Assembly (NCBI RefSeq): GCF_003491345.1
Contig: NZ_CP025512.1
Location: 310,001 to 374,000, forward strand
DNA length: 64,000 bases
Source of the DNA: Neorhizobium sp. SOG26
GTDB lineage: Bacteria; Pseudomonadota; Alphaproteobacteria; Rhizobiales; Rhizobiaceae
Direction of reading: 5' to 3'
Within the stretch, counting starts at the first letter, position 1, and each line of letters opens with the position of its first letter. Under the pieces are notes generated by a model. That model was not told the origin of the DNA and searched no databases. It saw only the letters and a program-made list of their open reading frames with translations. A program made the translations under genes and the position numbers. Positions 38,286 through 47,751 of this stretch are shown here, piece after piece.

Positions 38286-41189
38286 ATGACCGATACCGTT
38301 GATAAGCTGGACTACTCCAAGACGCTCTACCTGCCCGAGACCAATTTCCCGATGCGCGCCGGACTGCCGCAGAAGGAGCCGGAACTGGTGGCACGCTGGC
38401 AGCAGATGGACCTCTACAAGCAGCTGCGCGCCTCGGCCGCCGGGCGCCAGAAGTTCGTCCTCCACGACGGCCCTCCCTACGCCAACGGCAACATCCATAT
38501 CGGCCACGCGCTGAACAAGATCCTCAAGGACGTCATCACCCGCTCGTTCCAGATGCGCGGTTACGACTCCAATTACGTCCCGGGCTGGGACTGCCATGGC
38601 CTGCCGATCGAGTGGAAAATCGAGGAAGAGAACTACCGCGCCAAGGGCAAGGCAAAGCCTGACCTGACGCAGCCGGACGCGATGATCGAATTCCGCAAGG
38701 AATGCCGCGCCTATGCCGAAAAGTGGATCAAGATCCAGGGCGACGAGTTCAAGCGTCTCGGCATCGTTGGTGACTTCGACAATCCGTACCTGACGATGAA
38801 CTTCCATGCGGAAAGCCGCATTGCGGGCGAACTGCTGAAGATCGCCATGAGCGGCCAGCTTTATCGCGGGTCGAAGCCGATCATGTGGTCGGTGGTCGAA
38901 CGCACTGCGCTTGCCGAAGCGGAAGTCGAATACCACGACTACGAGAGCGACACGATCTGGGTTAAGTTCCCGGTCATCGTCGGAAGCGACCTGCTGGATG
39001 CGCACATCGTCATCTGGACCACGACGCCATGGACGATCCCCGGCAATCGAGCGATCGCGTTTTCGCCGAAGATCGAATACGGCCTCTACGAGGTGACGGC
39101 CGCCGAGAACGATTTCGGCCCACAGCCGGGCGAAAAGCTGGTCTTCGCCGATGCCCTGGCGCAGGAATCCGCGGCCAAGGCCAAGCTCACTTTCAACCGT
39201 CTGCGTAGCGTTTCCGCAGAAGAGCTTTCGGGCGTCACCTGCGCCCATCCGCTGCGTGACCTCGGCTACACCTTCGACGTTCCGATGCTCTCGGGCGACC
39301 ACGTCACCGACGATGCCGGTACCGGCTTCGTGCACACCGCTCCATCGCACGGCCGCGAGGACTTCGAGGCCTGGATGGCCTGCGTGAAGGAACTGGAAGC
39401 GCGTGGCATCGAGACGAAGATCCCGTTCCCGGTCGATGACAGTGGCACCTACACTTCCGACGCTCCCGGCTTCGAGGGCGCTCGCGTCATGGACGACAAC
39501 GGCAAGAAGGGTGATGCCAACGAGCGCGTCATCAAGGCGCTGATCGACAAGAACGCGCTGTTTGCCCGCGGCCGCCTGAAGCACCAGTACCCGCATTCCT
39601 GGCGTTCCAAGAAGCCGATCATCTTCCGCAACACGCCGCAGTGGTTCGTCTACATGGACAAGGACCTGAAGGACGGCACGACGCTACGCACCCGCGCCCT
39701 GAAGGCGATCGACGACACGCGTTTCGTGCCGGCTGCCGGCCAGAACCGCCTGCGCGCCATGATCGAGCAGCGCCCGGACTGGGTGCTGTCGCGCCAGCGC
39801 GCCTGGGGCGTGCCGATCTGCGTCTTCGTTGACGAACAGGGCGAAGTCCTCAAGGATCCGGATGTCAACCAGCGCATCCTCGATGCCTTTGATGCCGAAG
39901 GGGCCGATGCCTGGTTCGCCGAAGGCGCCAAGGAACGCTTCCTCGGCAGCGAGCATGATGCCTCGAAGTGGACGCAGGTCATGGACATCCTCGATGTCTG
40001 GTTCGACTCAGGCTCCACCCACACCTTCACGCTGGAAGATCGCCCTGACCTGAAGTGGCCGGCTGACGTCTACCTCGAAGGCTCCGACCAGCACCGTGGC
40101 TGGTTCCATTCCTCGCTTCTGGAATCGTCTGCCACCCGCGGGCGCGCACCCTATGACGCCGTCATCACCCATGGCTTCACCATGGATGAAAAGGGCCAGA
40201 AGATGTCGAAGTCGCTCGGCAACGTCGTGGCGCCGCAGGACGTGATGAAGGATGCCGGTGCCGACATCCTGCGCCTGTGGGTCATGACCACCGACTATTG
40301 GGAAGACCAGCGCCTCGGCAAGACGATCATCCAGACCAATGTCGATGCCTATCGCAAGCTGCGCAACACCATCCGCTGGATGCTCGGCACGCTGGCCCAT
40401 GACGAGGGCGAGGAGATCGCCTACGAGCAGATGCCCGAGCTTGAAAAGCTCATGCTGCATCGCCTCTGCGAGCTCGATCAGCTGGTGCGCGAAGGTTATG
40501 ACGCCTTCGAATTCAAGAAGATCACCCGCGCGCTGATCGACTTCGCCAACATCGAGCTTTCGGCCTTCTACTTCGACATCCGCAAGGACGCGCTTTATTG
40601 CGACGCGCCGTCTTCGCTGCGCCGTCGTTCGGCTCTGGCGGTTATCCGCAAGATCTTCGACTGCATGGTGCTGTGGCTGGCACCGATGCTGCCATTTACG
40701 ACGGAAGAAGCCTGGCTGTCGCGCAAGCCGGATGCGCAGTCCGTGCATCTGGAACAGTTCCCGGAAATCCCGGCTGACTGGCGCAATGACGGGCTCGCCG
40801 GCAAGTGGGCGAAGATCCGCAAGGTCCGTTCGGTTGTGACCGGCGCTCTCGAAATCGAGCGCAAGGACAAGCGCATCGGTTCGTCGCTGGAAGCCGCACC
40901 GGTGGTTTATGTCACCGATGCCGAGCTCATGGCTGCGCTCGAAGGCCAGGATTTCGAGGAAACCTGCATCACCTCAGGCGTCTCGCTGGTTGCCGGCGAA
41001 GGTCCGGAGGCCGCTTTCCGCCTGGCGGAAGTGCCCGGTGTCGCCGTTGAGCCGAAGCTCGCAGAAGGCACCAAGTGTGCCCGGTCCTGGCGCGTGACCA
41101 AGGACGTTGGGTCTGATCCCGAGTATCCTGATGTCTCCGCCCGTGATGCTGCAGCCCTTCGCGAGCTTGCTTCGCTCGGTCGCCTCTAG
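38286..41189 (+). CDS. ileS: isoleucyl-tRNA synthetase
   Basis: A 967-residue class I aminoacyl-tRNA synthetase. The HIGH motif is at 71-74 ([14 protein letters not shown]) and KMSKS at 639-643 ([12 protein letters not shown]). The editing domain lies between, with [11 protein letters not shown]. It is the bacterial form, sensitive by family to mupirocin. ATG 38286 is preferred over an upstream GTG/ATG frame start. A 13-bp hairpin follows its stop. The upstream Ile-rich mini-ORF may control it. Confidence 0.97.
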   Translation: MTDTVDKLDYSKTLYLPETNFPMRAGLPQKEPELVARWQQMDLYKQLRASAAGRQKFVLHDGPPYANGNIHIGHALNKILKDVITRSFQMRGYDSNYVPGWDCHGLPIEWKIEEENYRAKGKAKPDLTQPDAMIEFRKECRAYAEKWIKIQGDEFKRLGIVGDFDNPYLTMNFHAESRIAGELLKIAMSGQLYRGSKPIMWSVVERTALAEAEVEYHDYESDTIWVKFPVIVGSDLLDAHIVIWTTTPWTIPGNRAIAFSPKIEYGLYEVTAAENDFGPQPGEKLVFADALAQESAAKAKLTFNRLRSVSAEELSGVTCAHPLRDLGYTFDVPMLSGDHVTDDAGTGFVHTAPSHGREDFEAWMACVKELEARGIETKIPFPVDDSGTYTSDAPGFEGARVMDDNGKKGDANERVIKALIDKNALFARGRLKHQYPHSWRSKKPIIFRNTPQWFVYMDKDLKDGTTLRTRALKAIDDTRFVPAAGQNRLRAMIEQRPDWVLSRQRAWGVPICVFVDEQGEVLKDPDVNQRILDAFDAEGADAWFAEGAKERFLGSEHDASKWTQVMDILDVWFDSGSTHTFTLEDRPDLKWPADVYLEGSDQHRGWFHSSLLESSATRGRAPYDAVITHGFTMDEKGQKMSKSLGNVVAPQDVMKDAGADILRLWVMTTDYWEDQRLGKTIIQTNVDAYRKLRNTIRWMLGTLAHDEGEEIAYEQMPELEKLMLHRLCELDQLVREGYDAFEFKKITRALIDFANIELSAFYFDIRKDALYCDAPSSLRRRSALAVIRKIFDCMVLWLAPMLPFTTEEAWLSRKPDAQSVHLEQFPEIPADWRNDGLAGKWAKIRKVRSVVTGALEIERKDKRIGSSLEAAPVVYVTDAELMAALEGQDFEETCITSGVSLVAGEGPEAAFRLAEVPGVAVEPKLAEGTKCARSWRVTKDVGSDPEYPDVSARDAAALRELASLGRL

Positions 41190-41200
41190 GGGCTGACTTG

Positions 41201-41231
41201 CCGGATGATTGCGCTTCTCGCGATCATCCGG
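41201..41231 (+). terminator. hairpin after ileS
   Basis: A 13-bp stem with one G-U pair: 41201-41213 (CCGGATGATTGCG) with 41219-41231 (CGCGATCATCCGG), loop CTTCT. No U-tract follows, so termination efficiency is uncertain. Confidence 0.5.
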
Positions 41232-41320
41232 TAAAAGTGCCTGAAATTGGCCGGATTTTACGGCCACGAGGGGAATAAGTTGTGTGTTAGGCGCGGGACG
41301 GCGCCGCTGGAAGGGTTTTG

Positions 41321-41950
41321 ATGAAAGCGACATCTGCGTTTCGTGTCGGCCTCGGCCTGGCCGGCATAATCGCCTCGACGGCGGTGCTTTCCGGCTGCGT
41401 TGGTGGACCCACCTACGGCACCGACAAGACGGCGATGGAGCAGTTGAGCGACGACCTTGGCAGCTCGATCGCGCTTGGAAGCAGCCGCGAAGAAGAGCGC
41501 GCGTCGGTCAAGTACAATCCGCGCCCGAGCCTCGTAGTCGCCAAGGACCAGGCCAGTGCCCTGCCGGCGCCGCAGCAGTCGCTTGCCAATCGGGAAAACA
41601 ACCCGAACTGGGTCGAGTCTCCCGAAGAAACGCGCAAGCGCCTGAGGGAAGAAGCTGACCGCAACAAGAACGACCCCACCTATCGTTCGCCGCTGCTCGC
41701 CGGCAAGGGGCAGGCCGGCCAGATGACCGAGTCCGAGAAGTGGGAAGCCTTCCGTCGGGCCAAGGCCAGTGCGGAAAACGTCGAGGTCACCGGCCGCCGC
41801 CGCTCGCTCTCGGATCCGCCGACCGAACTGCGCGCCGCCGATGCCGCAGCCCTCAACGATCTCGGCGAACCCGAGACCCAGAAGGAACGGCGCCGCAAGA
41901 AGGAAGCCGCATCCGCCAAGCAGACCAGCGAGTGGTGGAAGTTCTTCTAA
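41321..41950 (+). CDS. hypothetical lipoprotein
   Basis: A 209-residue protein with a lipoprotein signal: a hydrophobic N-terminus and lipobox LSGC (cysteine at about residue 26). The mature part is hydrophilic, rich in Glu, Arg, Ser and Ala (SREEERASVKYNPRPSLVV, EETRKRLREEADRNKN) and looks disordered, ending in SEWWKFF. GGAAGGG precedes ATG 41321. Similar proteins sit downstream of ileS in related rhizobia by my recollection, but no function is known. It is convergent with tadA, 6 bp apart. Confidence 0.75.
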   Translation: MKATSAFRVGLGLAGIIASTAVLSGCVGGPTYGTDKTAMEQLSDDLGSSIALGSSREEERASVKYNPRPSLVVAKDQASALPAPQQSLANRENNPNWVESPEETRKRLREEADRNKNDPTYRSPLLAGKGQAGQMTESEKWEAFRRAKASAENVEVTGRRRSLSDPPTELRAADAAALNDLGEPETQKERRRKKEAASAKQTSEWWKFF

Positions 41951-41956
41951 GGCGGT

Positions 41957-42412
41957 CTAGTCTTCGCGCTTCGCCTGGAAGAACTCTGTGAGCAGTCGGG
42001 CTGCCTCGCGCTCCCCGATCCCGGAATAGACATCCGGTGCATGATGGCAGGTGGGCTGGCTGAAAAAGCGTACGCCATTATCCACCCCGCCGCCCTTTGG
42101 ATCTTCGGCGCCGTAATAAAGGCGGCGGATACGACCAAACGAAATTGCGGCGGCGCACATGGTGCAGGGCTCAAGCGTCACGTAAAGATCGGCCCCTGTG
42201 AGCCGCTCCTGGCCGAGTGCCGCAGCTGCCTTTCGGATAACAGATATCTCCGCATGCGCCGTTACGTCATGGTCGGCGCGGGTGGTGTTTCCGGAACGGG
42301 CGACGATCTTGTTGTCGACCACCAGGACGGCACCGATCGGAACCTCGCCGCGTTTGCCCGCAGCTTCTGCTTCGGCAAGGGCGGCATCCATGAACCTTTC
42401 GGCATTCGGCAT
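41957..42412 (-). CDS. tadA: tRNA-specific adenosine deaminase
   Basis: A 151-residue zinc deaminase that converts A34 to inosine in tRNA-Arg(ACG). Zinc ligands and the catalytic Glu are visible: H53 and E55 (TAHAEI), C83 and C86 (EPCTMC). The length fits TadA. AGGA lies 10 nt before the ATG. It is divergent from the pseudouridine synthase gene (148 bp apart). Confidence 0.94.
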   Translation of the reverse strand: MPNAERFMDAALAEAEAAGKRGEVPIGAVLVVDNKIVARSGNTTRADHDVTAHAEISVIRKAAAALGQERLTGADLYVTLEPCTMCAAAISFGRIRRLYYGAEDPKGGGVDNGVRFFSQPTCHHAPDVYSGIGEREAARLLTEFFQAKRED

Positions 42413-42560
42413 TTCGGCGATTTCCTCTTAACCCGGAACGCATGAACTGATAGGAAGCATGCAACTTGAAGCCCGTCCGCGGGCCTCGCTTTGTTTCAAT
42501 CAACACGAACAAGAATGTCCGGATTGCTCCGTTAGACATCACGCTTCAGGCAAACAACAA

Positions 42561-44396
42561 ATGGTTTCTAAAGACAAGCCGAAGCGCGGCGAAGGCAGGA
42601 CCTTCGTACGCGAGACCAAACCCCGGGCTGAAAAGTCGGAAGGCAAGGCAGGCGGCAAGGGCGGTTTTTCCGCAAAGGCAGGATATGGCAAAAGGGCAGG
42701 AGGCCCCAAGGCTGGTGCCGACAAGGCGGCAAAGCCTGCCCGCAAGCTGCCGCCGGCACCGGCGACAGTGGAGAGCGAGAACAAGCCCGAACGCATCTCG
42801 AAGATCCTGGCCCGCGCAGGCGTCGCCTCGCGCCGTGACATCGAGCGCATGATTATGGAGGGTCGCGTCACCCTCAATGGCAAGGTTCTGGAAACGCCAG
42901 TCGTCAACGTCACCTTCGCAGACAATATCGAAGTGGACGGCCAGCCGATCCGTGGTCCGGAGCGCACGCGTCTGTGGCTCTACCACAAGCCGGCAGGCCT
43001 GGTGACCACCAATTCCGATCCGGAAGGTCGCCCCACCGTGTTCGAGAACCTGCCGGAAGGCCTGCCGCGGGTGCTCTCCGTTGGCCGCCTCGATATCAAT
43101 ACGGAAGGCCTGCTGCTTCTCACCAATGATGGCGGCCTGTCGCGCGTTCTCGAACTGCCGACAACCGGCTGGCTGCGCCGCTACCGCGTGCGCGCCCATG
43201 GCGAGGTTGACCAGGCAGCGCTGGACAAGCTGAAGGAAGGCATCGCCGTCGACGGCGTGCTTTATGGCGCGATCGACGCAACGCTGGATCGTGCCCAGGG
43301 CCATAATGTGTGGATCACCATGGGCCTGCGCGAAGGCAAGAACCGCGAGATCAAGAACGTGCTCGGCGCGCTTGGTCTTGAGGTGAACCGCCTCATCCGC
43401 ATTTCCTACGGCCCGTTCCAGCTTGGCGATCTGCCCGAGGGCCAGGTCGTGGAAGTGCGCGGCCGCATGCTGCGTGACCAACTCGGCCCGCGCCTCATCG
43501 AGGAAGCCAAGGCCAATTTCGACGCGCCGGTTTATAACGAAACGCCGGCAGGCGATGTCGAGAAGCCCGCAAAGGCGGAACGGTCGGATTGGGCAGCACC
43601 GGGTGAACGCCAGCGGTCGGATAAGCCGCGGGGCGATCGTCCGGCGTTTCGGAAAGATGGTGATCGTCGCGAGGCAGCCCTCGGCCGTCTCGATACAAAG
43701 CGCGACGACCGCAAGTTCGGCGACAAGAACCGCCAGGGTGGACGTGGGGGCAAGCCCTTCGCACCACGAGAAGCGGAAGCCGAAGAGCGGCCGAAGAAGC
43801 GCCCGCCGATGGGCACGAGCCGCACGGCCAATGTCTGGATGGCGCCGGGTGCTCGCCCGACGGCTGATGGTCGCGAAGGCCGGACTTCGGCACGAGCCGA
43901 GGCCGAGCAGCTCTTCAAGAAGCAGGTTCCGGAAAACGATCGCCGCGTGGTGGTGAACCGCGCCGACGACGACAGCGACTGGATCCGCGCGGAATCGCCG
44001 CCGTCGCGTCCGGGCGAGGATGAGCGCGGCGGGTTCGGCCGCAAGCGCTCGTTTGGAGACCGCGAGGATCGCGGTTTCGACAAGCCGCGCGGCGAACGCA
44101 GCTTTGGCGACAAGCCGCGGTTTGACCGCAAGCCGCGCGAAGATGGCGACCGTCACGCAAGGGCTCGCAGCGATCGTCCGGCAGGGGATCGTCCCTTCGG
44201 TGACAAACCCCGCGGTGGAAAGCCTGGGGGCAAACCCGGTGGAAAGCCGTTCGGCGGGAAACCAGGCGGCGCCAAGGCCGGTTTCGGCGGCAAGCCTTCC
44301 GGTGGACGTGGCAAGCCGGGCGGCGGCAAGCCATCCGGTGGTCGTCCGGCAGGTGGCGGCAGGCCCGCAGGCAAGCCGCGCAGCCCGAGGGGGTAA
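42561..44396 (+). CDS. RluB/RsuA-family pseudouridine synthase with long charged tail
   Basis: A 611-residue protein. An N-terminal basic tail (1-75) is followed by an S4 RNA-binding domain (about 78-125, RISKILARAGVASRRDIERM) and the catalytic domain with D178 in GRLDINTEGLLLL. Residues 321-611 form a very long, low-complexity tail of Arg, Gly, Asp, Lys and Pro (FGDKPR, GGKPGGKPFGG repeats) that looks disordered and RNA-binding. The core matches 23S rRNA U2605 synthase (RluB). ATG 42561 is chosen; the upstream frame is not coding-like. rsmD starts 6 nt downstream. Confidence 0.92.
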   Translation: MVSKDKPKRGEGRTFVRETKPRAEKSEGKAGGKGGFSAKAGYGKRAGGPKAGADKAAKPARKLPPAPATVESENKPERISKILARAGVASRRDIERMIMEGRVTLNGKVLETPVVNVTFADNIEVDGQPIRGPERTRLWLYHKPAGLVTTNSDPEGRPTVFENLPEGLPRVLSVGRLDINTEGLLLLTNDGGLSRVLELPTTGWLRRYRVRAHGEVDQAALDKLKEGIAVDGVLYGAIDATLDRAQGHNVWITMGLREGKNREIKNVLGALGLEVNRLIRISYGPFQLGDLPEGQVVEVRGRMLRDQLGPRLIEEAKANFDAPVYNETPAGDVEKPAKAERSDWAAPGERQRSDKPRGDRPAFRKDGDRREAALGRLDTKRDDRKFGDKNRQGGRGGKPFAPREAEAEERPKKRPPMGTSRTANVWMAPGARPTADGREGRTSARAEAEQLFKKQVPENDRRVVVNRADDDSDWIRAESPPSRPGEDERGGFGRKRSFGDREDRGFDKPRGERSFGDKPRFDRKPREDGDRHARARSDRPAGDRPFGDKPRGGKPGGKPGGKPFGGKPGGAKAGFGGKPSGGRGKPGGGKPSGGRPAGGGRPAGKPRSPRG

Positions 44397-44402
44397 CGTC
44401 TC

Positions 44403-44960
44403 GTGCGGATCGTCGGTGGAGAATTCCGTGGCCGCGCACTGGCCACGCCCAAGAGCAGCGACATTCGGCCGACCATCGACCGGACACGCGAGAGCTTGTT
44501 CAACATCATCGGTCACGTTTACCCGGAAGCCCTTGACGGCACCCGGGTGATCGACCTTTTTGCCGGAACCGGCGCGGTGGGGCTGGAAGCCGTGTCGCGC
44601 GGCTGCAAGACCGCGCTGTTCGTCGAGAACGGCGTGGAAGGCCGCGGGCTTCTCTGGGAAAATATCGACAACCTCGGCCTGCACGGCCGCGCCCGCATCC
44701 TGCGGCGTGACGCGACCAAGCTCGGCACGGCCAATAGTGTCGAGCCGTTCCAGTTTCTGTTTGCCGACCCACCGTATGGCCAGGCTCTCGGTGAAGCAGC
44801 GCTGCTCGCGGCCCATGCCGGCGGCTGGCTTGCGCCCGGCGCGCTTGCCATTCTTGAGGAGCGGGCCGATGTGAACCCGGAGGTCGATCCGGTGTTCAAG
44901 CTGCTCGAAAGCCGCACCTTCGGCGAAACCCGTATGGATTTCTTCCGCTACCAACCATGA
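44403..44960 (+). CDS. rsmD: 16S rRNA m2G966 methyltransferase
   Basis: A 185-residue SAM-dependent methyltransferase starting with GTG. Motifs: MRIVGGEFRGRALATP, the SAM loop VIDLFAGTGAVGLEAVSRG (49-67) and the catalytic DPPY at 122-125. It methylates G966 in 16S rRNA. It lies 6 nt after the pseudouridine synthase and 7 nt before the patatin gene, so these three form one operon. Confidence 0.94.
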   Translation: MRIVGGEFRGRALATPKSSDIRPTIDRTRESLFNIIGHVYPEALDGTRVIDLFAGTGAVGLEAVSRGCKTALFVENGVEGRGLLWENIDNLGLHGRARILRRDATKLGTANSVEPFQFLFADPPYGQALGEAALLAAHAGGWLAPGALAILEERADVNPEVDPVFKLLESRTFGETRMDFFRYQP

Positions 44961-44967
44961 GGGTGGG

Positions 44968-45849
44968 ATGAGTATCAAGCTTGCCCTGCCGGACCTGGAG
45001 GCGGTGAAAAACCGCGATCTCACCTTTGCGGTGGCTCTGGGCGGCGGCGGTGCGCGAGGGATTTCCCACATCCACATCATCGAGGCGCTGGACGAACTCG
45101 GCATCAGGCCGGTCGCGATATCCGGCTCCTCGATCGGCGCCATCATGGGTGCGGGCTGGGCGGCCGGCATGAGTGGGCGCGAAATCCGCGATTATGTTCT
45201 GGAACTCGTCAGCGATCGAGGCAGGCTCCTCAACCGGCTCTGGAGCCTCGGTCCGGCCAGCATGCGCGACACGCGCGGCGGCTTTCGTTTCGGGCAGTTC
45301 AACCTGGAGCGGATCCTCCACGCCCTTCTGCCGCCGCAGGTGCCGGATGATTTTGCCGACCTCAAGATCCCACTGAAGGTCTCGGTCTGCGACTATTACG
45401 GGCAGGCGGAAGTCGTGCTGGAGCGGGGTGACCTGAAGCAGGCGGTTGCGGCCTCGGCAGCCCTTCCTGGTATCTTCATGCCGATCCTGATCAACGGCCG
45501 GATCATGATCGACGGCGGCATCGTCAATCCGGTTCCCTATGAGCAATTGCTGAATCGGTCAGATCTCGTGATCGCTGTCGATGTGGTTGGCTCGCCGGAA
45601 GGCGACGGTACCCACGCGCCGTCACGGATCGACAGCCTGTTCGGCGCAAGCCAGATCACCATGCAGGCTAACATTTCACTGAAGCTGAAGCTCAACCCGC
45701 CGCATATTTTCCTGCGCCCTTCCGTCAATCCCTTCAGGGTCATGGATTTTCTGCGCGCCGGGGAGATCCTGGAGGTGTCGGCGCCCGCAAAGGACGATCT
45801 GAAGCGGGCCATCGATGCACTGCATGTCGCTGCGGCGGCTTCGGACTAG
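44968..45849 (+). CDS. patatin-like phospholipase
   Basis: A 293-residue alpha/beta hydrolase of the RssA/YlbK type. The oxyanion loop is GGGGARG (25-31), the nucleophile elbow GSSIG (S55), and the second dyad residue D182 in IDGGIVNP. It probably hydrolyses acyl esters of lipids in the cytoplasm. No signal peptide is seen. Its stop codon shares the palindrome CTAG with that of the convergent KefB-type gene. Confidence 0.9.
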   Translation: MSIKLALPDLEAVKNRDLTFAVALGGGGARGISHIHIIEALDELGIRPVAISGSSIGAIMGAGWAAGMSGREIRDYVLELVSDRGRLLNRLWSLGPASMRDTRGGFRFGQFNLERILHALLPPQVPDDFADLKIPLKVSVCDYYGQAEVVLERGDLKQAVAASAALPGIFMPILINGRIMIDGGIVNPVPYEQLLNRSDLVIAVDVVGSPEGDGTHAPSRIDSLFGASQITMQANISLKLKLNPPHIFLRPSVNPFRVMDFLRAGEILEVSAPAKDDLKRAIDALHVAAAASD

Positions 45850-47642
45850 GCGGTCCCTTCCAGCGGTTCACTTCCTTCCTCATCCACCACGGGCACACGC
45901 TTCGGCTTGATCAGCGGCTCCGGCCGGACCGGGCTGTTGTAGAGCATCTCGCGACCGGCTCCCAAGCCTTGGGCCGCCTGGATGCGCAGACGTTCCTCAT
46001 CACGGCGGCGAATGTCATCGCCAATATCTGCCGCTTCCGCCTCGCTCATGCCAAGCCCTTCCAGCACGCGACGACCAAACAACAGGCCGGATTCCAGCGT
46101 CTCGCGCAGTTCGTATTCAACCCGGTCCCGCAGCGAAAGCGAATGGAGCCGGTCGTAGGAGCGGACGAAGAGGCGCGCATGTGGGAAGTCGGCGCTGATG
46201 AGATCAACAATCCGATCGGTCACTTCCCGCTTCTGTGTCGCAACGACGACAATCTTTGCGCGCTCGATGCCCGAAGCGATCAGAACGTCGCGGCGCGTGC
46301 CATCGCCGAAATAGATCCGGAAACCGAAGCTCGCCGCCTGGCGGATACGGTCGGGAGAGTCGTCGATGACGGTCACCTCGCGTCCGCCGGCAAGCAGGAT
46401 CTGCGCGGCGATCTGTCCGAAACGGGAAAAGCCGATCATCAGAACGTCCGCCCCGGCGCCGGCATAGTCTTCCGCGAGTTGCTCGCGCGCGACCTTAGGC
46501 ATCAGCCGCTTCGACAGCCGCGCGCCGAAGGGAGTGAGTGCCATGGACAGCGTCACGCAGCTGATCAGCAGGGAGGATGTCTCGGAGGAGAAAAGTCCTG
46601 CCGAAGCGGCTGCGGTGAACAGCACGAAGCCGAACTCGCCACCTTGCGGCAGCAGGAAGGCGATCTGAACGGCATCGGCATGTGATGAGCCCCAGAGCCG
46701 GCATACCCCGTAGATCACCAGCGCCTTGACCGCCATGAAGATCGGCACGGCAAGCGCGATGAACAGCAGGTTGTCGAGGATCACCGACACGTCCACCGAA
46801 AGCCCGACGGCCATAAAGAACAGCGCCAGCAGCAGCCCGCGGAACGGTTCGATATCCGCCTCTAGCTCGTGCCGATAGGAGGATTCGGCAAGCATGACGC
46901 CGGAGAGGAAGGCGCCCATCGCCATGGAGAGGCCAACGGCCTGCATCGCGGCGGCCGAACCCAGCACCACAAGCAGGGCCGCCGCAATCATCACCTCGCG
47001 CGCGCCGGTGCTGGCGATGATCTGGAACATCGGCGTCAGAAGGTAACGCCCGGCAAGAACCATTGCGGTGATTGCGCCAATCGCTACGGCAAAATCCGTG
47101 AGCGGCGTTGCTGCCTCCTCCGCCGTGCCGGGGGAAAAAATGGTGACGAGTGCGAGCAGCGGCACGATGGCGAGATCCTGGAAAAGCAGGATCGAGAAGG
47201 ATCGCTGCCCATAACGGCTGCTCATCTCACCGGCATCGGTGAGGATCTGCATCGCAAACGCCGTTGATGAAAGCGCAAGGCCAAAGCCGATAACGAGGCT
47301 TCCCCGCCAATCAGTGACGGCTGCAGCGTAGGCCAGGCCGCTCATCAGGATGCCCGAAAGCACGACCTGCGCTGGGCCCAGTCCGAAGACATCGCCCCGC
47401 ATCTGCCACAGGCGTGATGGCTTCAGTTCAAGTCCGATGACGAAGAGGAGGAAGACGATCCCGTATTCGGAAAAATGCAGCACTTCCTCTGTGTCGATAA
47501 TCCGCTGCAAGACCGGACCGATGACGATGCCCGCCGCAAGGTAACCGAGGACAGTGCCGAGCCCTAACTTTCGAAACAGTGGGGCGGCAACAACCGCGCC
47601 AGCCAGAAGGAGCAGCACTTCATAAAACAGGGACCCGGGCAT
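45846..47642 (-). CDS. KefB/KefC-type CPA2 potassium/proton antiporter
   Basis: A 598-residue protein with about 12-13 membrane segments (to about 390). A cytoplasmic TrkA-N (RCK) domain starts at DVLMIGFSRFGQIAAQIL with a nucleotide-binding fold, continuing VTVIDDSPDRI and YFGDGTRRDVL. KefB/C proteins release K+ in exchange for H+ under electrophile stress, controlled by glutathione adducts; gshA elsewhere in the window fits glutathione use but is not linked. The conserved segment LLFVIGLELKPSRLW is present. No KefF/KefG partner is adjacent. Confidence 0.9.
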   Translation of the reverse strand: MPGSLFYEVLLLLAGAVVAAPLFRKLGLGTVLGYLAAGIVIGPVLQRIIDTEEVLHFSEYGIVFLLFVIGLELKPSRLWQMRGDVFGLGPAQVVLSGILMSGLAYAAAVTDWRGSLVIGFGLALSSTAFAMQILTDAGEMSSRYGQRSFSILLFQDLAIVPLLALVTIFSPGTAEEAATPLTDFAVAIGAITAMVLAGRYLLTPMFQIIASTGAREVMIAAALLVVLGSAAAMQAVGLSMAMGAFLSGVMLAESSYRHELEADIEPFRGLLLALFFMAVGLSVDVSVILDNLLFIALAVPIFMAVKALVIYGVCRLWGSSHADAVQIAFLLPQGGEFGFVLFTAAASAGLFSSETSSLLISCVTLSMALTPFGARLSKRLMPKVAREQLAEDYAGAGADVLMIGFSRFGQIAAQILLAGGREVTVIDDSPDRIRQAASFGFRIYFGDGTRRDVLIASGIERAKIVVVATQKREVTDRIVDLISADFPHARLFVRSYDRLHSLSLRDRVEYELRETLESGLLFGRRVLEGLGMSEAEAADIGDDIRRRDEERLRIQAAQGLGAGREMLYNSPVRPEPLIKPKRVPVVDEEGSEPLEGTA

Positions 47643-47751
47643 GCAGCATTACTTTCTCGTCATAGACCGACGATCCTCAAGATTTGGTGCGCCGCCCTTG
47701 ATGGTTCTGATAGTGAACAATAAATGGGACGGCAACGAAAGGCTTGCAATC

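Noticed and set aside
42546..45170. Very long open frame (874 codons) on the minus strand opposite the pseudouridine synthase and rsmD
   Set aside because: It is antisense to well-supported genes and its product is a low-complexity echo of the repetitive GC-rich tail; no ribosome site or domain.
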